This document shows positions 19,649 through 29,657 of a stretch of DNA of 47,705 nucleotides, in pieces. The notes below the pieces were generated by a model. It did no database searches, had not been told where the DNA came from, and was given only the letters and a program-made list of their open reading frames with translations. Source of the DNA: Pirellula sp. (GTDB lineage: Bacteria > Planctomycetota > Planctomycetia > Pirellulales > Pirellulaceae); NCBI GenBank assembly GCA_021736575.1, contig JAIPFP010000013.1, positions 1 to 47,705 of the forward strand, written 5' to 3'. Numbering within the stretch: the stretch's first letter is position 1; the number at the start of each line of letters is the position of its first letter. Made by a program: the position numbers and the translations under genes.

Positions 19649-20551
19649 GTGATTCGGATGACGCTCAATACACAATCGCCAACAGTTGAGAAATTGGGGG
19701 AGGGAATTGACCAGCTACCTGATCGCACGGAGTTGACGATCAAGTTGGACCGGCCGTTATCCGAGTTGTCTTGGATCCAAAAATCATTGGTCTGCGCTGA
19801 ATTGGCTAGGCTCTCGTATGCCGAGCCCGGGCCAGTTGAAAAGATCGCGTATAATGCGGGCCTCGATCAATGTATCTTCGTCGCACGCGACGGAGCCGAG
19901 GCATATGTGTTAGGCAATCGCTTCGATTGTTTGATCGTATGCCGTGGCACAGAGCCGTCGCAATGGAACGACATCAGGGCGGACGCCAATGCATGGACTA
20001 TTGCGACGGACGTGGGTCGGGTTCATAGCGGTTTTCATGCCGAAGTGAACCAGCTATGGCCGTTGCTCGAACAGCAGATCAAAGAGAATCAGCGCACGAT
20101 GTGGTTCGCAGGCCACTCGTTGGGCGGCGCGATGTCTGCTGTGTGTGCTGTGCGTTGCAAACTCTCGCCGATACCGTCCAATCCAAAAGCGATCTTTTCG
20201 TATGGGGCACCCAGAGTTGGCAATAGGCCTTACACGTCCGTTTTGAAGGCCAAGCACTACCGCTGGGTCAACAACAATGATATCGTTCCGAGAATGCCAC
20301 CCAGGTGGCTGGGTTACCGGCACATGGGACAAGAGATTTATCTCAATCGACATGGCCGAATCAGCTATCTGCGTTCTTGGCTTCGCGTGCGCGATCGCTT
20401 TCGGGGACTGATTTCGTCGTTGCGAGTTGGAAAGTTAGATTACTTTAGCGACCACCCTATTGCGGAGTACATTGGCCGGATTGCGAAATTGTACCAAGAG
20501 GAACTTGCCGGCAATCCGGTAAAGACGCCCAAACACATCCCTGCCGAATAG
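19649..20551 (+). CDS. class 3 lipase family protein
   Basis: VHSGFHAEVNQLW...WFAGHSLGGAMSAVCAV (GHSLGG); FSYGAPRVGNRPY; NNNDIVPRMPP. Confidence 0.9.
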   Translation: MIRMTLNTQSPTVEKLGEGIDQLPDRTELTIKLDRPLSELSWIQKSLVCAELARLSYAEPGPVEKIAYNAGLDQCIFVARDGAEAYVLGNRFDCLIVCRGTEPSQWNDIRADANAWTIATDVGRVHSGFHAEVNQLWPLLEQQIKENQRTMWFAGHSLGGAMSAVCAVRCKLSPIPSNPKAIFSYGAPRVGNRPYTSVLKAKHYRWVNNNDIVPRMPPRWLGYRHMGQEIYLNRHGRISYLRSWLRVRDRFRGLISSLRVGKLDYFSDHPIAEYIGRIAKLYQEELAGNPVKTPKHIPAE

Positions 20552-20882
20552 TTGCGATTGAGAGGCAGAACGGGCTTCTTGTAGCGGTAGCGAAGCGAGC
20601 CTCCCGATGAATTCCCAAGTGATTTGCGAAGCCTCACCGGACAGCTTTTGCTTTTCCGCACCATAGTGAGCGCCTTCTGAGTTTACGCTGGCCTGCGCCG
20701 CCAGAGTCTTTTTGTAGGTTCGGTTTCCGGGTTTGAATCTCGAATTCACACGAAAACCTTCCTTTCCCAATCACCGAAAGATCTGCTATACTTTTCCAAT
20801 ACTTTTAAGGGAAGAGCATTTTGACGCACTCCCGAACATTTTCCATATTGAACGGCCAACGGCCTGCGAAAAGACTTTTTCT

Positions 20883-22619
20883 ATGTCGGATCATTGGAAT
20901 GGCATTGCAAATCTGCTCGGTACTCCTTCTCTTAACCCGATTAGCAAGAAGTCCGACAACTCAAAGCCTCAAAAACCAGCGGTTGTGTTTGAGCAGCCCT
21001 CCCAAGTCGAGGAGGCACACGCGGAACCTGTGATTTCGCAAGCGGTTGAGTTGTCCAAGCCTGAGCCCTCGCGGTTGCGCAGCTCGTGGGATGCGGTCGC
21101 TCAGTTCTTTGGTGTTTCGTCGCCTGAGCCGCCGCAGCAATCAACCGCTCGCGCAAGCGAACTGCCGAGCGATCCCTCGGATTCGGAAACAAAGCAGTTT
21201 GGAGCGCCGAGCCGTAAAAGCAAGCCGAGCATGTGGGGTGTTTCCGAAGAGCCGGTGGCTAGAAACGACGCATCGGTTGAAGTCGACGCTACGCGACCGC
21301 CAGCGAGGGAAGTCCGCGACTCCCGCGCATCTCGCGAAAGCCCAACTCGTGAAAGTGGCAGCAGAATAAACACAAAAGAACGTAGCCCTCGCTCGGACGA
21401 AGCCCCTCCGTCCTCAAGACGCGAGGTCAACGCAGTCGACGTTGAGCCTGGTTTTGGAGAACCAACGAGCCGCAGAGCCACGACGCAAACCTCCCGAAGC
21501 GAGGCAAAGGAGACGCCGAGTTCCGACCGCCGTTCAACGCGACGGCCACCGCGAAGAGGGCGCTCGGTTGCAGACGAGTCTATTCCAATCGACGAGCCAA
21601 CTGTCGACCCTGTTTTCGATATCGATGAGCCATTTGGTTTGGGTGTCGAGAAAAGCTCTGATGATCGATCGGAACCGGTCCGAAGTCCATCTTCTCGAGG
21701 AGGAAGAGGTCGAGGGTCAAGAGATTCCGGTCGCGACGTCGAGCCAAGAGATGTTGAACGATCCGAGAGTTCAGAGATTGGCGAAAGGCCAGCGAGAACG
21801 GATCGACCAGAAAGAGGCGATAGGCCGGAACGCGGTCCAAGGCCAGAACGCGGTACAAGGCCAGAACGGTCCGATCGTCCGATCCGTCAGGAACGGGCCA
21901 ACCGGGCTGAGCGTTCCGATATCCCAGAAAGAACCGATCGACCAGATCGGGCTGAAAGAACAGATCGACCAGATCGTGCGACGCGACCCGAGCGACCCGA
22001 AAGAGTCAGCCGGCCAGAACGAGCGGATAGGTCGGACCGAGCTAGTAGGCCAGAGCGTACCGAAAGTTCTGATCGTGCTAGTCGACCAGAAAGAGCTCCG
22101 GACCGTGGCAGAAGCCCGCGAGATGATCGCAGCGGACGCGATAGCAACGTCCGTGAATCCAGTGCCCGTGACGAACGTCGAGATATGCCGGCACATTCCA
22201 AATCGATTCCTAAACCAACCGGATTCGGAGCAGGACTGCACGATGATGATGATGATTTCGGATTTCGCGATGAGCCGATTCTTCTGGAACAAGCGGAATT
22301 CGTGACGGTTGACGATGACGACTTGGATGCATCTGGTTCGGAGATTGCGGTTAAAGATTTGGATGATCGCGAAGCGCGACCCAAACGTCGTCGAGGGCGA
22401 GGACGTGGACGACGTAGCGGGGGAGTCGCCGACGAAAAGGGTGAACGAAGCGAGTTGGACGGAGATGAGGATGGGAGCGAAGTCGTTTCCAGAAATACGA
22501 AAATCCCTTCTTGGCAAGATGCGATTGGAACCTTGGTTGCCACCAACATGGAAAACCATCAACGCACACAGAGTCATAGCCGCAACTCGCGAGGCAGGGG
22601 CCCTCGACGCGACCGATAA
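20883..22619 (+). CDS. large intrinsically disordered Arg/Asp/Glu/Pro-repeat protein
   Basis: MSDHWNGIANLLGT...; long (R/D/E)RPxR repeats; RPKRRRGRGRGRR; conserved-looking C-terminus KIPSWQDAIGTLVATNMENHQR. Confidence 0.75.
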   Translation: MSDHWNGIANLLGTPSLNPISKKSDNSKPQKPAVVFEQPSQVEEAHAEPVISQAVELSKPEPSRLRSSWDAVAQFFGVSSPEPPQQSTARASELPSDPSDSETKQFGAPSRKSKPSMWGVSEEPVARNDASVEVDATRPPAREVRDSRASRESPTRESGSRINTKERSPRSDEAPPSSRREVNAVDVEPGFGEPTSRRATTQTSRSEAKETPSSDRRSTRRPPRRGRSVADESIPIDEPTVDPVFDIDEPFGLGVEKSSDDRSEPVRSPSSRGGRGRGSRDSGRDVEPRDVERSESSEIGERPARTDRPERGDRPERGPRPERGTRPERSDRPIRQERANRAERSDIPERTDRPDRAERTDRPDRATRPERPERVSRPERADRSDRASRPERTESSDRASRPERAPDRGRSPRDDRSGRDSNVRESSARDERRDMPAHSKSIPKPTGFGAGLHDDDDDFGFRDEPILLEQAEFVTVDDDDLDASGSEIAVKDLDDREARPKRRRGRGRGRRSGGVADEKGERSELDGDEDGSEVVSRNTKIPSWQDAIGTLVATNMENHQRTQSHSRNSRGRGPRRDR

Positions 22620-22812
22620 CGGCCAATGGCAATCCACTTTCGCTTTGAAAAAGTGTTTTTATACGGGAGCGGCATGAGCCGCCCCGCGAATCCCTAGGTG
22701 AGTTGTGACTCCTCAATGGACATCTTGGGCGGTTCCGCGACAAAATGGATACCATCGAGCTAACGGCTTGGGGTTTAATTCTCGCTAAAGCATGTTACAA
22801 TTTAAACAACGC

Positions 22813-22824
22813 CGGTTTAAACCG
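22813..22824. promoter_or_regulatory. 12-bp perfect palindrome CGGTTTAAACCG in an AT-rich leader
   Basis: Read directly, about 90 bp upstream of the response regulator ATG; further GTTTAA/TTTAAAC motifs nearby. Confidence 0.4.
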
Positions 22825-22913
22825 ACTTGTTCTTCGCGAAAAGTTCACGAAAAAACGGTTTTTCAGTTTAAAAAGTAACCAATCCCGCCTGTTTTTGCTT
22901 TGGAGTAGTACTT

Positions 22914-23531
22914 ATGTTCACGCCTACGGTTTATGTGATTGATGACGATGAAGGATCGAGGAAATCGATCGAGTGTTTGTTCAACGTCCATGGAATCCAC
23001 ACGGCTACGTTCGAATCTGCCGTTGCTTTTCTGGAGACAAAAGTCCAGCCAGTGGGGTGCATTGTTACCGATCTCAAAATGCCGAACATGAATGGATTAG
23101 AGCTTTTGGAGAAGTTGCGCGATGCGGGATGGAAACTTCCGGCAATTATCATCACCGCCTTCGGTGAAGTTTCATCCTGCGTCGGAGCTTTGAAAGCGGG
23201 AGCAGTCGACTATTTCGAAAAACCAGTGCCACCCGAGACGCTGATCGCCCGAGTAAAAGAGTGTTTGATTGCAAGCGAGAAAAAGTACGAATCGTTACTT
23301 GCTCAGCAAATCGCGGAGAAAAAGATCAAGAGTTTGACGAACAAAGAAACTGAGGTTTTGGAACTTCTGGTTCGAGGACTATCGATGAAAACGATCGCCG
23401 CCGATTTTGGTACGAGCTTTCAGGCAGTCTCGCGACATCGCCAACGAATCCTTGAAAAGCTAGGAGTCGAAGGGGACGTAAACATGGTTCGATGGGTACT
23501 TGACCATCGTCGTGCTGTCGCTGCTGGTTAG
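22914..23531 (+). CDS. two-component response regulator, FixJ/NarL-like (receiver + LuxR-type HTH)
   Basis: VYVIDDDEGSRKSIE; IVTDLKMPNMNGLELLE; DYFEKPV; LTNKETEVLELLVRGLSMKTIAADFGTSFQAVSRHRQRILEKLGV. Confidence 0.92.
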   Translation: MFTPTVYVIDDDEGSRKSIECLFNVHGIHTATFESAVAFLETKVQPVGCIVTDLKMPNMNGLELLEKLRDAGWKLPAIIITAFGEVSSCVGALKAGAVDYFEKPVPPETLIARVKECLIASEKKYESLLAQQIAEKKIKSLTNKETEVLELLVRGLSMKTIAADFGTSFQAVSRHRQRILEKLGVEGDVNMVRWVLDHRRAVAAG

Positions 23532-23542
23532 GCGACGGGCCC

Positions 23543-24499
23543 TTACGTTTTTTGCAACATTTGCGAAACCAATCGATCTCGTAGGACGATTCCAACCAAC
23601 TGTCCCGTGGAATTAACGATTCGCCCCAGTTTGCTGTTTTGAGAAACCATTTTATTAAGGACGGCAATATGTCCGTCATTTTCCTCAAACGTGGATACTG
23701 CTTTTAGCTTTGGCGGCTTGAGATGCCCACTTAGTTCATTGGCGTCGTAGTAACCCACAAGCCTCTTGTCGCGTGGGTGAAGGACTGGCAAAATCAGTTG
23801 ATTGGACTTCAAGACGATTTGCTTTGCTTCGTCGATTGGCGTGCCAAGTTGAACGGATCGCAAGCCTCGTAACGGCATGCAGTATCGGGAAATCGGATCG
23901 CTTCCGTAAGCAAACATATTTTGAACAAGATCTCGCTGCACGGGTTCCAAGAGTCCTGCCTGTTCCCCTTCTTCGAGAACCTGACGCAATTCACGCCTTG
24001 CGAGGGCTGGTCGAATCCTGAGGGGCTCTTCTCCTAAGATTCGTTGAAGCCAACGGCTCAGAAGATAGAGTATCCAGGTCAACGGCAGCGCAATGATCGT
24101 TAGCAGGAACAGCGGCCATCCGGCTTTTTGAAGCAATCGGTGAGGTATTTGGTGGAAAAGGCTCTTTGGCAATAGCTCGCAGAAAATAAACAATAGCGGC
24201 GTGCTCAATATACTGACGGCGATATTCACTCGCGGGTCATCGTAACCGAAGATCTCGAGCACGAGCCAAGCAACACCAACTGGTACCGCATAATTTGCGA
24301 CTGTATTTCCAACGAGCAACGTGGAAACAAAGAGTCCAGGATGGTTCGTAAGCCAAAGCAACCCTCGGGCGACTCGCGACCCATCGACTGCATCAAGAAC
24401 CAAGCGAACACGTGGAACGCGATAAAGCCCTGTTTCCACTCCGCTACAAAAAGCGCTCAAGGCACATGCGCCGAGAATGAGCAAAATCGGTAGAATCAA
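23543..24499 (-). CDS. CNNM (DUF21) / CBS domain membrane protein, hemolysin family
   Basis: FCSGVETGLYRVPRVRL...NTVANYAVPVG...FCELLPKSLF; TTG start overlapping upstream TGA. Confidence 0.85.
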   Translation of the reverse strand: MILPILLILGACALSAFCSGVETGLYRVPRVRLVLDAVDGSRVARGLLWLTNHPGLFVSTLLVGNTVANYAVPVGVAWLVLEIFGYDDPRVNIAVSILSTPLLFIFCELLPKSLFHQIPHRLLQKAGWPLFLLTIIALPLTWILYLLSRWLQRILGEEPLRIRPALARRELRQVLEEGEQAGLLEPVQRDLVQNMFAYGSDPISRYCMPLRGLRSVQLGTPIDEAKQIVLKSNQLILPVLHPRDKRLVGYYDANELSGHLKPPKLKAVSTFEENDGHIAVLNKMVSQNSKLGRIVNSTGQLVGIVLRDRLVSQMLQKT

Positions 24500-25824
24500 T
24501 GAATGCCTCCGGATTCATCGAGCGAAATATCAAACTCGGAGCTTGTGATCTGAACAAACATTTCACCACGGCGAGGTATATCCGTTACCTGCAATTTAAA
24601 CGGTCCCCATTCGACTTGATCGTCGACTTGAGCAATACGCCGCAATTGGCTTTGCAGTACGCCCGCGATTGTTGCATCGCGAGTTTCCGGCAACTTGATT
24701 CCGAGTGATCGTTCCAATTGCTTTACTCTTGTAGCGCCTGTTACTTCCCATTTGGCTTCGCCTGTCATCGCAAAAAGAGGCCGCCCCATTGCATTGATGG
24801 CGGCAGAAGGGCTAGCGAAAACCGCTTCGATGATATCCTCCACGAACAGCACTCCGATGGTATCTCCTCGTTCATTGACAACGATGGCCACTTTGATGTC
24901 TAGTTTGAGCAGCATTTGAAATACGGACGCTAGGCTTGCGCACCAAGGTACATAGACTGCGGGAAGGGTGACGGGCACCGAGCGTTGCTCTATGGAACGT
25001 TGCAGTTGCTCGATCGTTGTTGTGGCGGTGACTTCGCTATCCGACTTGGATAATACCAAAACAATTTTCTGGCGGCTCTCATCAAGCGTTTCTTGGCTTT
25101 GCTCGTCCATCCATTCTTGAATTTGACCGAGAGTAGCTGGTAGAGTGATGGCAGCAAACTGGCTCTTGGGGTGCATCCAGTCGGGCGTTTGAATGTTGGA
25201 CAATTGAAGAATGTTCTGAAGAATACCCTTTTCCAAATCGATCATTTTCGAATCGGTTTCGCTCAATTCAATCGCTCGCTCGAGATCGGTGGTTTCCAAC
25301 ACGGACTCAGGAATGAGTCCTGGCAAAATCAGTCGTCGACAAACATCGTTGATCGCTTGCATCGCAATCGCCAACGGGCGGACGGCTTGCATGATCAGCG
25401 ACATCGGAATTGCAATGAAACGCCCGATCTTGAGCGGAGCAAGAACGCCAACGCTTTTTGGCAACAATTCACCGAATAAAATGACAATTGCTACCGTTGC
25501 AAAGCCAAATACAAACGACCAACCATCCCAAGCATCGGTTTTTGTCATCCACGATGAAATCACATTGGCGCACGCAAAAAAGGTGATATTGATAACTAGG
25601 TTGCAGAGCAGGATGCAGGACAATAGATGCGATGGGTTGCTGAGCAGTTTCTCGATGCATTTGTCGCTAGGTCGCGAAAGATGCAATTGCGATCGCTGTG
25701 CGGTTGTTAGAGAAAACAACGCAGCCTCGCTTGCCGAAAAGAGCGCCGACAAGGCAAGCATCGCCATCAGCGCACCGATCGCTAAAAGCCACGCGATCGG
25801 GCTAACGTCGTTCACGGTTGGCAA
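24496..25824 (-). CDS. CNNM (DUF21) / CBS / transporter-associated domain membrane protein, hemolysin family
   Basis: ALFSASEAALFSLTTAQRSQL; LFGELLPKSVGVL; VNERGDTIGVLFVEDIIEAVF. Confidence 0.9.
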   Translation of the reverse strand: MPTVNDVSPIAWLLAIGALMAMLALSALFSASEAALFSLTTAQRSQLHLSRPSDKCIEKLLSNPSHLLSCILLCNLVINITFFACANVISSWMTKTDAWDGWSFVFGFATVAIVILFGELLPKSVGVLAPLKIGRFIAIPMSLIMQAVRPLAIAMQAINDVCRRLILPGLIPESVLETTDLERAIELSETDSKMIDLEKGILQNILQLSNIQTPDWMHPKSQFAAITLPATLGQIQEWMDEQSQETLDESRQKIVLVLSKSDSEVTATTTIEQLQRSIEQRSVPVTLPAVYVPWCASLASVFQMLLKLDIKVAIVVNERGDTIGVLFVEDIIEAVFASPSAAINAMGRPLFAMTGEAKWEVTGATRVKQLERSLGIKLPETRDATIAGVLQSQLRRIAQVDDQVEWGPFKLQVTDIPRRGEMFVQITSSEFDISLDESGGIH

Positions 25825-25848
25825 CTTACATTTTCCTAAAGTAGCAGT

Positions 25849-27657
25849 TTATTCTTCGTCTGCAGTTCTGGATCTTCCAAGAGCAAAGTCAAATTCGCTC
25901 AGCGCCGGAATCATCATGGCTGCGGTTGCAAACGCGTAAGAAATCGACACCACACTGAAAACAGCTAATTCTTGGTCCCTCAATATAAAGCTGGTGATCG
26001 CAAAAAAGGTAAGGAAAGGTAGCAAGAAAGAACTGATCGTGATGGCAGGAGATGGATTTCTAGAACCGATCGCGACATACAACCCCGTTCCTCCACCAAG
26101 GATGATGAACAGAAACGGAGCGAGTTGTCTTCCGAACGAACCCCGAAACATCAACATGATCAACATGCACGTCGCGACTCCGAGAAACAAAAAAAAGACA
26201 GTCCCCAAACTGGTTCCAATGGCTATCCGGCTTTGTGCGTAGATCATGCCGCAGTGGATTCCGAGCATGGCCACGAAGAAATCCATCACCAACAAAGTGA
26301 CAAGGGTGAATATCAAGTTCTCGCTGCTCAACGCGGACTGACTCCAAAGGTAAAAACACAACAAGAGTGGGGCAACCACCATTTCTTTGGTCACATACAA
26401 AATGCCACAAATCTTGCCGAACAGGAAATTTGCGGGTGAAATCTCCGTCACCAACAGCAAATCCAACGCACCGCCATCTCGCTCGTTGGTGATCGAGTTT
26501 ACTGCCAATGCATTGATGATAATTAGTGACAATACAAAAAAGGGTGCAATAAGAGCCACTGTGGTAGGAACCAGTTCCTCCTGAAACGAAGTCGCTTGGA
26601 AGGCTACACCATTTAGGATGTATTGCCGAAGACCTATTCCGACCATCAAGCCGATTGTCAGATAGGCCAACTGAATGATGAGGACTTTGCGTCCGTATGC
26701 CCAAGTCCGTATCTCGCGCCAAAGTACAGGGTTGTTCCAAACGCGTCTCGGCGCTCGACTCTTCCAAACTCGCACGACTCGCGAGTTGTCCACAGTCGCA
26801 GTCTCGTTCGAAACAAGTGCGACTGCGGGTTCATCGGATTCGGCATTCACCGCACGTCGCTCGCGCGATGGATTCCAAATCCTTAGCCGTCTAATCGAAA
26901 GTACCGTGAGTGCAAAAGCAATTCCAAGCATGCATACGCCTGAAAGCATTGCATTCCCACCAGGAACGGAAAACGGCAGGATCGATTTGGAAGCGATCGG
27001 TTGAGTCACATCCCACACGGCCCTGAGCGGACTGGCCAGCGTGGCGAAGGAGGGTGAAACAATGGAAAATTCGCCAGCGGCAATGACTTCACCCAAAGCC
27101 AACCACAACGCGATAATGAGCATGGTGACCGCAATGGTTTGGAACGTTTTTTCACGCCAAAAGGCAATCGTGGCTCCGAGCGAAGCGCTCGCTGTAATCG
27201 CGCACAGTGTGACCCAGGTGCACGACAAGACCTGTTCGATCGAAACACCACCAAGCAAAATGATCGAGAAAACGATAGGCAACGAGGCAAAAAATGCATT
27301 TAACGTCGCAAGCAATCCTGCCCCTATTTTTCCGAGCACCACTTCCGAATTCGTCAGTGACGTCATTAATAGGAGTATCAGAGTTTGTTTATCCTTTTCA
27401 TGACTCACCGCAATCGAGCCAGACAATGCGGCCATGAAAAGCAAGACGATCAATTGAAACGGTGCGATTAACTGAAAAATAAGCACACCAAAACGAGCCA
27501 AGTCACCTGCGTTTTGGACCGGTTGAATTCCTGCAAGGAGCAACCATGTCGTGCAAATGATGGCAAAGAGCATCATCGCAAAGACGACGCGATTGACGAA
27601 ATGACGTCCGCGGCGGGGAAGAGTAGCGGTTTCTCGTTGAAAAATAGGTCCGATCAT
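25849..27657 (-). CDS. ABC-2 type transporter permease
   Basis: About 12 hydrophobic segments; PIFQRETATLPRRGRHFVNR; SHEKDKQTLILLLMTSLTNSEVVLGK and NERDGGALDLLLVTEISPANFLFGK (two ABC-2 motifs). Confidence 0.85.
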   Translation of the reverse strand: MIGPIFQRETATLPRRGRHFVNRVVFAMMLFAIICTTWLLLAGIQPVQNAGDLARFGVLIFQLIAPFQLIVLLFMAALSGSIAVSHEKDKQTLILLLMTSLTNSEVVLGKIGAGLLATLNAFFASLPIVFSIILLGGVSIEQVLSCTWVTLCAITASASLGATIAFWREKTFQTIAVTMLIIALWLALGEVIAAGEFSIVSPSFATLASPLRAVWDVTQPIASKSILPFSVPGGNAMLSGVCMLGIAFALTVLSIRRLRIWNPSRERRAVNAESDEPAVALVSNETATVDNSRVVRVWKSRAPRRVWNNPVLWREIRTWAYGRKVLIIQLAYLTIGLMVGIGLRQYILNGVAFQATSFQEELVPTTVALIAPFFVLSLIIINALAVNSITNERDGGALDLLLVTEISPANFLFGKICGILYVTKEMVVAPLLLCFYLWSQSALSSENLIFTLVTLLVMDFFVAMLGIHCGMIYAQSRIAIGTSLGTVFFLFLGVATCMLIMLMFRGSFGRQLAPFLFIILGGGTGLYVAIGSRNPSPAITISSFLLPFLTFFAITSFILRDQELAVFSVVSISYAFATAAMMIPALSEFDFALGRSRTADEE

Positions 27658-27744
27658 AACACCGAGTTTAATTGGAAAGGCGATCCAAGACCATGCCCAA
27701 CTTGGAAGCGTTCAATGTCGGCTGTGTCTAGGCCGACAAAAGGT

Positions 27745-27825
27745 GCAGGCACGCTCCGCCGTGCCGTTCGCAGTCAAACTTTTGCCAGGATTCTAGGTGG
27801 ACGGCACATGGAATATGCCTACTAC
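27745..27825. repeat. imperfect palindromic element, same family as 43161-43242
   Basis: GCAGGCACGCTCCGCCGTGCCGT (27745-27767) and ACGGCACATGGAATATGCCTACTAC (27801-27825) as inverted arms. Confidence 0.65.
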
Positions 27826-28004
27826 TTTGACCAATCGAACCAAGCTCTACGCAATGACTTAAGAGAAAATCGAAAGTTTCCTGGAAAAGTTCAGTTTCGG
27901 TTGCGGATTTGATGGAGCCATTGTCGCGTATTAGCCGAGTAACCAAGCAATGGTTCCAGACTGCCGATGGATTCTGGAGCAAGTTGCACCTATTAGGATG
28001 AATC

Positions 28005-28844
28005 ATGAGCTATCTGAAACACTGGAAATTACAACGTTCCCCCTTTTCTATCCAAGGGAACCGTCGAGCAGTGTTTACCGGTGGGGCGATCGAGGAAGCG
28101 ATTGCCAGAAGTGAGTTTCTGGTGGACCAACGAAAGCAACTTGGTTTGCTCATGGGTCCGTCAGGCGTTGGCAAGACAACCTTGCTCGAGCACCTTGCCT
28201 TCAAGAGACACTCTCAGAATCCAAGGGAGTCGATGATTCGAGTTGATTTGAGGTCTTCAAACTTTCCCTCACTAGCAGGACTGATGGCAGATGCCCTCGG
28301 ACTGGCTCGCGGCCCATCGGATTCCAATGTTTGGGGCGCAGTTCAAGATCACTTGTTTTCCGCTTCTGCAATCGGACATCGGACTATTATGGTATTCGAC
28401 AACGTATGCGAAGTTGACGATGACATTGTTCAGACGCTGTCCAGCCTAATATGCTCGAAAATGCCATGGTGCACATTTCTAAGCGTCGATGACGAGTCAC
28501 TGGTGAATCTACCTCGTTGGATTTTGGAGCAATGCGATCTCAAAATTGAACTTCCAGCTTGGGATCTTGGGCAGACTGCGGACTATTTCGAATTTGCAAT
28601 TGCACGCGAAGGAGGTCGTGACGATATGTTCGATGGCCAATCGATGACTCGCATTCACGAACTTGGCGATGGAATTCCGAGAAAAATTTCTCAAATAGCG
28701 GAACTTGCCTTGGTCGCAGGTGCGGTTCGGAAATCAGAATGCGTCACTTCGGAGCTGGTGGATCAAGTGTGCAACGAATTTACATTCACCGTCGGAGCGA
28801 AATTCCCAATAATCTGGGAAGATCAACGATTGAATGCTAGATAA
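28005..28844 (+). CDS. ExeA-like AAA ATPase
   Basis: MSYLKHWKLQRSPFS...LGLLMGPSGVGKTTLLEHLA; IMVFDNVCEVDD; GDGIPRKISQIAELAL. Confidence 0.82.
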   Translation: MSYLKHWKLQRSPFSIQGNRRAVFTGGAIEEAIARSEFLVDQRKQLGLLMGPSGVGKTTLLEHLAFKRHSQNPRESMIRVDLRSSNFPSLAGLMADALGLARGPSDSNVWGAVQDHLFSASAIGHRTIMVFDNVCEVDDDIVQTLSSLICSKMPWCTFLSVDDESLVNLPRWILEQCDLKIELPAWDLGQTADYFEFAIAREGGRDDMFDGQSMTRIHELGDGIPRKISQIAELALVAGAVRKSECVTSELVDQVCNEFTFTVGAKFPIIWEDQRLNAR

Positions 28845-29061
28845 TCCGAGTAAGAATTGAAACAGGCCAAAAAGCCTTAAAGGAACATTTTTTCACTCAA
28901 AAACCCACTTAGGGAAAGATATTCCGATTTGGCGTTGAGGCCTAGGATGGGTCACTGTACAAGTGAACTTTTCGAATTCAAAAATTGTCGTTATTGTCTT
29001 GTCACAAAAGGCCGAATCTGGAACTAAGATTCGTAGAACCTGAAAAAGGCGTTTGCCAATC

Positions 29062-29487
29062 ATGACTACAAAAACGATTCAAATATTTACGATCGAACAA
29101 GCGAGAGCCATGCTCCCGTTGCTTCGTCTCATCGTGACAGATATCTCACTATCGCATCGTGAGTTGACAGAACGGAAATCCAATCTGCGACGAATGCTGC
29201 GACGCAATGAAGGCAGCTCTCGTTTTCAAGTTTACGACGCCGAGATCGTTGAAATCCAAGAAGACCTTCAAAACGAAACGGCGCACCTGGACGACTACGT
29301 GAGCGAGCTAGAGCAACTGGGAGTTATCCTCCGGTCGGCACACGATGGCATTGTTGACTTCCCTGCCCAAATCGATGACACCCCCGCGTTCTATACTTGG
29401 CAAATGGAGCAACCCGACGTTTTAGAATACCATTGGGCCGATGAGTCGACCGCAGATCGAAAACCGATCCGACAGAAATTCGATTGA
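29062..29487 (+). CDS. DUF2203 family protein
   Basis: FTIEQARAMLPLLRLIVTDI...LEQLGVILRSAHDGIVDFPA...FYTWQMEQPDVLEYHWADE. Confidence 0.88.
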   Translation: MTTKTIQIFTIEQARAMLPLLRLIVTDISLSHRELTERKSNLRRMLRRNEGSSRFQVYDAEIVEIQEDLQNETAHLDDYVSELEQLGVILRSAHDGIVDFPAQIDDTPAFYTWQMEQPDVLEYHWADESTADRKPIRQKFD

Positions 29488-29657
29488 GGCGATGTGAAAC
29501 CCCAACTCGGCGACGACTTCGGTGTAGAATAAGGGGCTCATGGTTCCAGGTTGCGAGACAATAAACGCAGGCTTGAATCGAACGCCACGTCCCCGGCTCG
29601 GCAGGAACTGATAGAAATCAGTTTGAACCTAGCCAAATTGACTTCTCCGAAAAGCAA

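Noticed and set aside
21442-22637. Long overlapping ORFs on both strands (21442-22305 +, 21771-22637 -, 21887-22549 -)
   Set aside because: Repetitive low-complexity DNA of the 20883-22619 gene opens other frames; the products are compositional shadows without signal or domain features.
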